Shown here: in pieces, positions 32,201-38,150 of the stretch
How the letters are laid out: each line of letters opens with the position of its first letter
How positions within the stretch are numbered: position 1 is the first letter of the stretch
From: Planctomycetota bacterium
GTDB taxonomy: Bacteria; JAJVIF01; JAPKYR01
DNA length: 39,915 nucleotides
Direction: 5' to 3'
Assembly (NCBI GenBank): GCA_030614715.1
Contig: JAUWTM010000017.1
Coordinates: forward strand, 1 to 39,915
Made by a program: the position numbers and the translations under genes
Notes under the pieces: model-generated
The model's database searches: none
Seen by the model: the letters and a program-made list of their open reading frames with translations, nothing else
Told to the model about the DNA's origin: nothing

Positions 32201-32246
32201 CCTGTTCCCGGCGTTCGAGTTATCCTGTCACATCCCGACATTATTA

Positions 32247-32864
32247 ATGAGATTTCACACCATGAAGGCATTCCTGCGAATATCCCTGGTCAGCGTAATG
32301 ATGTTCCTTATAACGGGAGCACCGTTACTCGCGCAGTCGTCTCGCGATTTCCCAACTCCCACCGGGACAATTACAGATTTCTCCGGTGAAATGACTGAAC
32401 ACCAGATCGATGTGATACGGCTGGCGCTGAATGAGGCTTACGAAACGAACTACATGGACGGCCATGTGATCATCACTCTCAGCACTGACGAGTGGTACCT
32501 CGATGAGTATGTAAAAGACTACGCGGACTACCTGCAGGGGCAGGGGATGCTGAATTCCGTAAGCTGGCTGCTCTACATCTCGACCGCCGATCATAAATTC
32601 TCTCTTGCCGCACAGGACGTCGCTGCACTTTCGCTGACGCCTTCACGTAAGCAGGAAATCTACCTCATCCTGGGCAGTAAACTCGATAATGGTGACGTGC
32701 ATGGTGCCGTAATGGACGCTGTCAGCATGATTCAATCACTGCCGGCTCCAGAGTTTGACATGAAGAAAAATAACCTCACTCCCGGACTGATTATCTTCAT
32801 GGGGATTGTGGTTATCGTTATTACACTAATGCTCCGACTACGTCGCACACGCATGCAAACCTGA
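32247..32864 (+). CDS. membrane-anchored TPM-domain protein
   Basis: 205 residues with a signal peptide (ISLVSVMMFLITGAPLLAQ), a TPM-type domain (about 35-165) and a C-terminal membrane helix (GLIIFMGIVVIVITLMLRLRR). The TPM fold (Pfam TPM_phosphatase, formerly DUF477) is found in periplasmic YgcG-like and thylakoid Psb32-like proteins; suggested roles are phosphatase activity or photosystem/membrane-protein repair. Here the pattern MTEHQIDVIRLALNEA, DGHVIITLS, VSWLLYISTADHKFSLA and DVHGAVMDAVSMIQ supports the family, though the sequence is divergent. The ATG at 32247 or 32262 could be the start; neither has a good ribosome site. The longer frame from 32139 overlaps recF and is rejected. Confidence 0.65.
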   Translation: MRFHTMKAFLRISLVSVMMFLITGAPLLAQSSRDFPTPTGTITDFSGEMTEHQIDVIRLALNEAYETNYMDGHVIITLSTDEWYLDEYVKDYADYLQGQGMLNSVSWLLYISTADHKFSLAAQDVAALSLTPSRKQEIYLILGSKLDNGDVHGAVMDAVSMIQSLPAPEFDMKKNNLTPGLIIFMGIVVIVITLMLRLRRTRMQT

Positions 32865-32972
32865 AAAGTCGGGACAACTATTAACCTTGAAATTGTGCTA
32901 TGTTTAGCCTGTTCGATTCACCCCGGGTTTGGTCCGGATCATTACCTGAATCTGAATTGAAAGCGAGTTGAA

Positions 32973-33488
32973 ATGAGTATGGATATTGACCTGGAACACG
33001 TATACCAGGTAGCCATCCGAATCGAGGAAAACGGTGGCAACTTCTACCGAAAGGCTGCATCGATTGTAGATGACCCGGAAATCAAAGGGCTCCTTAATTC
33101 GCTTGCCGACTGGGAAAATGAACATAAGGATTTTTTCACTAAATTAAAGGACGATATCAGCGACCTTAATCCGTTGGATTACCGTAAGAGCCTCAACCGA
33201 CTGTTCGAGCCGACCGAGGAGCAGGCCGAGAATATCAGGCTGATAGCTGATTCGAGCGTTTTCCCGATGGACGTTGACCTGACAGAGCGGCTTCAGGCCG
33301 ACGTATCGCTGGAATCAATACTCAGGATGGCGCTTGATATCGAAAAGGACGCTGTAATTTTCTATATGAGCATACGCGATGCCATGAAGGCATCGAGTGA
33401 AAGCGATGCACTCAGTAAAATTATCAAGGAAGAAATGAGGCATATAGCGATTCTGAATCGCGAACTGGCCACATGCCGTATCGATTGA
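32973..33488 (+). CDS. ferritin-like/rubrerythrin-type diiron protein 1
   Basis: 171 residues, all helical. Two related halves each contribute ligands: IRIEENGGNFYRKAA with DWENEHKDFF, and LDIEKDAVIFYMSI with KEEMRHIAIL. This gives the E...E-x-x-H pairs of a rubrerythrin-type diiron four-helix bundle. There is no rubredoxin domain (no Cys pairs), so it is an erythrin-type fragment and not a full rubrerythrin. A role in peroxide or oxygen defence, or iron handling, is inferred from the family. The ATG at 32973 has only a weak GCGAG upstream. A second family member starts 26 nt after its stop, indicating an operon. Confidence 0.82.
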   Translation: MSMDIDLEHVYQVAIRIEENGGNFYRKAASIVDDPEIKGLLNSLADWENEHKDFFTKLKDDISDLNPLDYRKSLNRLFEPTEEQAENIRLIADSSVFPMDVDLTERLQADVSLESILRMALDIEKDAVIFYMSIRDAMKASSESDALSKIIKEEMRHIAILNRELATCRID

Positions 33489-33513
33489 GTTATCGATTCA
33501 GGGAGTAATTAAA

Positions 33514-34023
33514 ATGGCGCACAGTGAAACAATCCTTCACGGACTCAGAAGGGCCATCCAGGGTGAGGCGGATGGTTACCACTTCTATAAAATTGCAGCC
33601 GAAACTACGAAGGACCCAACCGGAAAAGAGCAGTTCCTCGTGCTTGCCGATGAGGAAAAGGGCCACATGGAGTTCCTCAAGGCCCAGTACAAGTCACTCT
33701 CGGAAACCGGAGTGGTCGATTTCACAGTGAGTCTCGGAAATGAGCATCATTTCACCGCTCACGGTCCAATTTTTTCAGAGGACCTCGTCGGCCGCATCAA
33801 CGAAAGCCAGTTTGAAATGAGCGCGTTGTCGATAGGTATTAAACTGGAGCTTGTATCCATCCAGTTCTACAGGGAACAGGCGGAACTTACCGACGATGCA
33901 GACGTACAGAAATTCTACCTCGACCTGGTCGATTGGGAACAGGAGCATTACCACTCCCTCCTGAGGCAGCAGGAGATGCTCCAGGACGCCTTCTGGTCAA
34001 AGGGCGGCTTCGCACCGTTTTAA
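33514..34023 (+). CDS. ferritin-like/rubrerythrin-type diiron protein 2
   Basis: 169 residues, related to the preceding gene. Ligand pairs: IQGEADGYHFYKIAA with ADEEKGHMEFL, and IKLELVSIQFYREQA with DWEQEHYHSLL. A His-rich loop (NEHHFTAHG, about residues 75-83) links the halves and is absent from the first protein. There is no rubredoxin domain. The ATG is preceded by GGGAG. Adjacent, co-directional diiron paralogues could form a heterodimer or act at different stages of peroxide detoxification; the sequence does not decide. Family B repeats begin 35 nt after the stop. Confidence 0.85.
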   Translation: MAHSETILHGLRRAIQGEADGYHFYKIAAETTKDPTGKEQFLVLADEEKGHMEFLKAQYKSLSETGVVDFTVSLGNEHHFTAHGPIFSEDLVGRINESQFEMSALSIGIKLELVSIQFYREQAELTDDADVQKFYLDLVDWEQEHYHSLLRQQEMLQDAFWSKGGFAPF

Positions 34024-34057
34024 TTCCCTCATTCACTCTATTGTTAAATACCATCCC

Positions 34058-34267
34058 GTAGCACAGCACGGCAGTGCGTCCACCCTCTATTCACCGTAGC
34101 CCCGTAGCGACGCATGGCAATGCGTCGGTTTTGCAGTATATCGGAAAAGTGGAACGCACTGCCGTGCTGTGCTACGTGGTGGGTGGATTGGGATGCTTGA
34201 CGCACTGCCGTGCTGTGCTACGGAATGGGTGGATTGGGATGCTTGACGCACTGCCGTGCTGTGCTAC
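34058..34267. repeat. family B element, copy 2, with 46-nt tandem repeats
   Basis: The 22-nt arm (34058-34079) has three perfect inverted copies at 34154-34175, 34200-34221 and 34246-34267, spaced exactly 46 nt apart. The spacer between successive arms contains GGGTGGATTGGGATGCTTG. A degenerate middle copy is at 34104-34126. The core up to the first inverted arm matches the layout and much of the sequence of 13511-13629 (both have CAGTATA in the same place). Confidence 0.8.
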
Positions 34268-34311
34268 GGGTTGGTTCGAATGGATTGGTTCGAATTGGGA
34301 TTGCTGTGGTT

Positions 34312-35100
34312 TTACTTATTCAACTGCATCTTCTGGCGAAGATAAAAAACCGCGCGTGAATGGATCTGGCAGACCCTTGACTCCGATATCCCCAGCACTG
34401 CACCGATTTCCTTCAATGTAAGCTCATCGTGGTAATAGAGCGCGATTATCTGCTTTTCCTTGTCGGGCAGGTCCCGAATGGCCTCGGCCATGCAATCGAG
34501 AAGGTTCTGCTTCTCGGCTTCGTCGTCCGGTCCCGGTGTGTTCAGTGCCACGTTTTCGCCTACTGTCGAACCCGAACCATTCTCGTCCTCATAAAGCTCT
34601 TTTTCGAGTGAGATAATGAAGGAATGACTGCTCTTCCAGAGGCTGACTGAGATCTCCTCTTCGCTTGTATCCATCGCTTTCGCAAGGTCGCTGATGGTAG
34701 GCGCCCGACCGAGACGTTTCGCGAATTCCTCGGAAGCCTGTTCTATTTCCCCGGCACGCTTCCTTACCGGACGGGAGAGGAGGTCCTGCTTCCTGAGGTA
34801 ATCGATGATCGCTCCGCGTACGCGAATCGACGCATAGGTTTCAAATTTCACCTGTTTTTCAGGATCGAAATTATCGAGAGATGCCAGTAATCCCAGCACG
34901 CCCTGGTGTTCGAGATCCTCGCGGTCGATGTGCGGAGGCAGGTTGATGGCGATTCGTCCGAGGATGTAACTGACCAGGTACAGGTAATTCAGCGCAAGCT
35001 GCTCGCGTGCTGAGTTATCGCCCAACTCGAGGAACTTCCGCCAGAGGCCGTCCAGCCTGGCCATGCGTGCGCCTGATTGTACCGTGGTGTCAGCGGTCAT
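34312..35100 (-). CDS. FliA/WhiG-type sigma factor (sigma-28 family)
   Basis: An alternative sigma factor of 262 residues, the typical length. Region 2: LGRIAINLPPHIDREDLEHQGVLGLL with FDPEKQVKFETYASIRVRGAIIDYLRKQD (about residues 50-105). Region 3: EEFAKRLGRAPTISDLAKAMDTSEEEI. Region 4: AIRDLPDKEKQIIALYYHDELTLKEIGAVLGISESRVCQIHSRA (about 208-250), with an intact helix-turn-helix. FliA orthologues drive late flagellar genes, WhiG sporulation genes; no flagellar gene is in the window. It is the last gene of a minus-strand operon after two membrane proteins, which could hold the factor at the membrane or sense its cue. The ATG at 35100 may be replaced by an in-frame ATG 36 nt later. Confidence 0.92.
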   Translation of the reverse strand: MTADTTVQSGARMARLDGLWRKFLELGDNSAREQLALNYLYLVSYILGRIAINLPPHIDREDLEHQGVLGLLASLDNFDPEKQVKFETYASIRVRGAIIDYLRKQDLLSRPVRKRAGEIEQASEEFAKRLGRAPTISDLAKAMDTSEEEISVSLWKSSHSFIISLEKELYEDENGSGSTVGENVALNTPGPDDEAEKQNLLDCMAEAIRDLPDKEKQIIALYYHDELTLKEIGAVLGISESRVCQIHSRAVFYLRQKMQLNK

Positions 35101-35176
35101 GGTTTACGCCCGCCTTTTTATCGAACGGGCTTGTGTGACTTTACCGGGTTTCGACTTAAAAATCAATTGCATTTCT

Positions 35177-36265
35177 TTAACGCATCATCATCAGGACGAT
35201 AATCAGGAACGCTAGAAGGCTGACCGCTACAAGAATCGGGATCATGCTCGTGTCGGCTTTCTCCTCCCTGGCATTTGCTATGCGTTCACTGGATGTGAGA
35301 TTCGTTGTACGCACTTTCACATCGCCTATCGAAAGCACGTCGATGAAGATACCCTGCGCAGCTTTGAGCCTGAATTTCTTACAGCCCCCGGTTGCATCGT
35401 ACATTTCAGTTATCCTGCCTTTTATCGGCAGCCATAAACCTCGCTTATAAGCCCCTATCAGTCTTCCTACCGACACTGCAACCTCGCTTCTGTCGGTAAT
35501 TTCAAAGTAAACAAGGTCCCCGACGGAAAGCTCGTGGACCAGTGCTCCATTAATGGGATCGATGACGAACTGGCCCTTAAGATAGACCTTCAGTCCTGCC
35601 GACTCCTCATCGGTAAGCTTTTCTGGCTCCTTCTTGGGGACAGTAAGCCCGAGTCCGACTTTCAGGGGCTCAAACTGGGTTTCCGTGAAGAAATCGTAAT
35701 CGAGCTCCAGGTTCACCCTGTCAACAAGGATATCTTCCAGCACCGTCAGGAAAGTCGAATGAAGGATCTCACCGGGTTTCTTGAAGGCTTCTGTCGGAGC
35801 GGAGTCAGGCACGATTTCGGTTTTAGGCTCGTCCCAAAGCTCAAAGATGTACTGCAGGCTGACCGAACTGAGTCGTGACTGGATTCCGTCCTTTAATTTC
35901 TGCGCATCGAAAAGGAGCAGGCTGGTTGAACGCGCGTCGAAGTAATCCTTGATCGTCCGGAAGAACATCTCAGGACCGCGATGGACCCGCACCGTCGATA
36001 CCCAGTCACGGTTTCCGTCGGAAAGTGTACGGAAGATAAGGAAATTACTAGCTTTTTTCTTAATTACAATGAATACAAGGCCGCAGATGCCTCTGGATCT
36101 GCTGGACATGAACTTCGCCTTGATCGCGAGGTATTTCGGCAGCAGATCGTTCAGGATATCCCGGGCCTTTTCGAGTTCGCCCTCCGCTTCCTGTACGGCC
36201 ATGAGCGCGAGGTCTTCGCTCACATGCATTTCTTCGGCCAGATTTGATGCCATTTCAGGATCCAT
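35177..36265 (-). CDS. UBA-like N-terminus, beta-rich domain and C-terminal membrane anchor; unknown function
   Basis: 362 residues. Residues 3-42 (ASNLAEEMHVSEDLALMA, then VQEAEGELEKARDILNDL) match the pattern of UBA-like three-helix modules seen in EF-Ts and NAC alpha. Residues 45-165 contain alternating strands and helices. A beta-rich part follows (about 225-335) with paired strands around LSVGDLVYFEITDRSEVAVSVGRLIGAY and WLPIKGRITEMYD. A single membrane helix ends the protein (MIPILVAVSLLAFLIIVLMMMR), so the bulk would face the cytoplasm as a tail-anchored protein. I do not recognise a named family. The ATG at 36265 has GGGGTG six nt upstream. It sits 17 nt after the 102-aa membrane protein gene and 76 nt before the sigma factor gene. 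Confidence 0.7.
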   Translation of the reverse strand: MDPEMASNLAEEMHVSEDLALMAVQEAEGELEKARDILNDLLPKYLAIKAKFMSSRSRGICGLVFIVIKKKASNFLIFRTLSDGNRDWVSTVRVHRGPEMFFRTIKDYFDARSTSLLLFDAQKLKDGIQSRLSSVSLQYIFELWDEPKTEIVPDSAPTEAFKKPGEILHSTFLTVLEDILVDRVNLELDYDFFTETQFEPLKVGLGLTVPKKEPEKLTDEESAGLKVYLKGQFVIDPINGALVHELSVGDLVYFEITDRSEVAVSVGRLIGAYKRGLWLPIKGRITEMYDATGGCKKFRLKAAQGIFIDVLSIGDVKVRTTNLTSSERIANAREEKADTSMIPILVAVSLLAFLIIVLMMMR

Positions 36266-36282
36266 GTTTCACACCCCGAAGG

Positions 36283-36591
36283 TCACTCAGCGACCTCGGG
36301 ACTCACCTCCAGTGATTCTTCACTGGCATCCTCAGGTTCTTCAGCCGCCCTCATCTGCGCCTCGAGCTCCCTCTCGATGGCATGACGGGTAAGTTCACGC
36401 TTCGCAGCGCGATATGTGTAACTCTCAAACAGGTTTCCGATCAGCATGCCTCCCATGCCGAAAATTATTCCGGCTACGAGACTGTAAAGCAGCGACATGA
36501 ACATGTCACCCGTGAAAATTCCCCAAAGGGCGCTGATCGTAAATGCCGTAACTCCGGTAAAGAGTCCTGTGCGACGTCCTATCTCAGTCAC
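36283..36591 (-). CDS. small two-helix membrane protein with acidic tail
   Basis: 102 residues. The GTG at 36591 is preceded by GGAGG with 5-nt spacing. Two hydrophobic segments (about residues 10-27, VTAFTISALWGIFTGDM, and 30-52, MSLLYSLVAGIIFGMGGMLIG) are joined by a very short loop, making a hairpin. The rest is a charged helix and a Glu-rich tail (EEPEDASEESLEVSPEVAE). No enzyme motif and no family recognised. First gene of the operon with the UBA-like protein and the sigma factor; a dyad lies 26-54 nt upstream. Confidence 0.7.
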   Translation of the reverse strand: MTEIGRRTGLFTGVTAFTISALWGIFTGDMFMSLLYSLVAGIIFGMGGMLIGNLFESYTYRAAKRELTRHAIERELEAQMRAAEEPEDASEESLEVSPEVAE

Positions 36592-36616
36592 ACATGCCTC
36601 CAGTACATTAAGATTG

Positions 36617-36645
36617 CTGATCCGATTTAATCGGTGCAGGATCAG
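36617..36645 (-). promoter_or_regulatory. nested dyad upstream of the sigma-factor operon
   Basis: CTGATCC (36617-36623) pairs with GGATCAG (36639-36645), and CCGATT-T-AATCGG (36622-36634) is a second dyad overlapping the first arm. Position just before the GTG at 36591 fits an operator or a leader hairpin. Confidence 0.3.
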
Positions 36646-36766
36646 GCACAGCTATACAGCAGTGCATATTAGTATCAATATTTGGAAGCCGGGGATGTCC
36701 TGTAAAACCAGTAAATCGCTGGTTATATAGATATAGGAATTGAGTGGAAAGCCTTGTTTGATCGTC

Positions 36767-37939
36767 TTAATTGACCAGATCAGCGGTATCGAACACGATA
36801 ATCTGCTCCGGATTCCCGGTCAGTGCGTAGATTTTCGAACCATCGATAGAGATTGCAAGCGCCCTGAAAAATGTCTCATTAAGAATCACGTGCCTTGTCA
36901 CATCCACGTGATCACCGGACAGGTTGAGTACCGCCAGTTCACCCGTATACATCCATCGCTGTGCTTCGGGAAAATGCCCGGGAAACTGGGTCTGCATAGT
37001 CGCCATCGCCGACCACGGTGCCGGGGGTCCCCAGTCGGCAAGTGACGCGATCATCCACTGCCCGTCAGGGCCTGAAATTAAGTCGCTCGCACCCGTGGTT
37101 CCAATAAATACCGGCACGCTTGCTCCCGGCTCCTCGATTATCGAGAGTGCCGGTTCCAGCAAGTCGCCTTCGCCGAGTTTATTACCAGAACACGCGGCGA
37201 CCACACCGTAGCTCGTGACCACCAGCTGGTTCGGATTGATCCCGACCCACGATGCATTCTCATATTCAAGCGTCTCGAGGTCGTATTCCCACACATAAGC
37301 TCCGTACGGCGGTCCCTGGTAGCCGTCCGTCTGTAATGTCCACTGGAGTTCAAGGTCGGTTACGTACAGTATCCCGTCGTATGCCGCGATTCCCCACGGA
37401 ATTTTCCCGCAATCGGCCTGAGTATCAATACCCAGTGACAGGATGCCATCTTCATCGAAGCCGTAGAGGACCTTGTAGACCACTCCCTGGTATCCGTACT
37501 GCATCCCGCAGGCCGTATACAAGACATGGTCGTCGGTAACCAGAACCGCATTGCATGCGCCCTCGAACTCAAACTCCATAATTACCGCCCCGTCCGCGGT
37601 ATCGATCGCCTGAATCAGGCCCGTATTGATGATCTGGTCACCCAGCGGTTCTCCGACAAGAAAAGCCATTGAGCCGTCGGGTGTGAAATCGATCGCGGTT
37701 GGACGCATTGTCAGGGGGACGTCAAATATCGTGGAACCATCAGTGGGATCGAGTGCCGCAAGGTTTTCAGACTGGTGCATGAACAGCCAGATTGTTCCGT
37801 CGGCAGGATTCACCGAGAGCATACTGCTGCCCGAACCGGGAATGGTCCATGTATCGTAGCTGAAGTCCTGGGCGAACGCCGGGGACGCGCACAGGAAGAT
37901 CGTAACCAGTATTATCGGAAGAAATACACGCACTCTCAC
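36767..37939 (-). CDS. secreted beta-propeller protein
   Basis: 390 residues from the GTG at 37939, which has GAGGTGA five nt upstream and is followed at once by a signal peptide (VFLPIILVTIFLCASPAFA, then QDFSY). The longer frame to 38092 would run through a family C repeat and is rejected. Repeated blade-like units (VNPADGTIWLFMHQ, LDPTDGSTIFDV, IDFTPDGSMAFLVG, ISIDGSKIYALTGNPE) indicate a YVTN/PQQ-like seven-bladed propeller. No lipobox; Ala-x-Ala cleavage suggests a periplasmic or released product. Function unknown; such propellers commonly bind ligands or partners. The gene is divergent from the lipoprotein at 38151. Confidence 0.8.
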   Translation of the reverse strand: MRVRVFLPIILVTIFLCASPAFAQDFSYDTWTIPGSGSSMLSVNPADGTIWLFMHQSENLAALDPTDGSTIFDVPLTMRPTAIDFTPDGSMAFLVGEPLGDQIINTGLIQAIDTADGAVIMEFEFEGACNAVLVTDDHVLYTACGMQYGYQGVVYKVLYGFDEDGILSLGIDTQADCGKIPWGIAAYDGILYVTDLELQWTLQTDGYQGPPYGAYVWEYDLETLEYENASWVGINPNQLVVTSYGVVAACSGNKLGEGDLLEPALSIIEEPGASVPVFIGTTGASDLISGPDGQWMIASLADWGPPAPWSAMATMQTQFPGHFPEAQRWMYTGELAVLNLSGDHVDVTRHVILNETFFRALAISIDGSKIYALTGNPEQIIVFDTADLVN

Positions 37940-38034
37940 GTCTGTCACCTCGAAGGTAAGCTGATTCAGTTTGATGATACCCGCCCCATTACCCATTAGC
38001 AATAGCCTGAAGCGCCGAAGTCCCGCCGTCATAG

Positions 38035-38056
38035 AAAAAGGATGCCTGTCCCCTTT
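38035..38056. repeat. family C repeat, isolated copy
   Basis: 22 nt identical to 15264-15285, nearly 23 kb away. It lies between divergent genes, directly upstream of the candidate promoter at 38065. Confidence 0.75.
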
Positions 38057-38064
38057 ATTCCGAT

Positions 38065-38092
38065 TTGATATCCTGACGATTCCTGATATCAT
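38065..38092 (+). promoter_or_regulatory. candidate promoter for the last gene
   Basis: TTGATA (38065-38070), a 16-nt spacer and TATCAT (38087-38092). The gene's ATG is at 38151 with GAGGTGG six nt before it. Confidence 0.4.
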
Positions 38093-38150
38093 TAGACGTT
38101 GCAGCTGCAGAGGGGAAGCTTGTCAGATGTGCAATCTGAGGTGGTTATCG

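Noticed and set aside
32139-32246. Longer TPM-protein frame starting inside recF
   Set aside because: It overlaps recF by 62 nt and puts 36 residues before a normal signal peptide.
34154-34267. CRISPR array
   Set aside because: Only three repeats, with nearly identical spacers and no cas genes; it is part of a palindromic element.
34074-34421. 115-aa plus-strand frame over the family B repeats
   Set aside because: It encodes repetitive Cys/Trp-rich peptide from the repeats and overlaps the end of the sigma factor gene.
37940-38092. Longer start of the propeller protein at 38092
   Set aside because: It would translate a family C repeat and bury the signal peptide; GTG 37939 has a good ribosome site.
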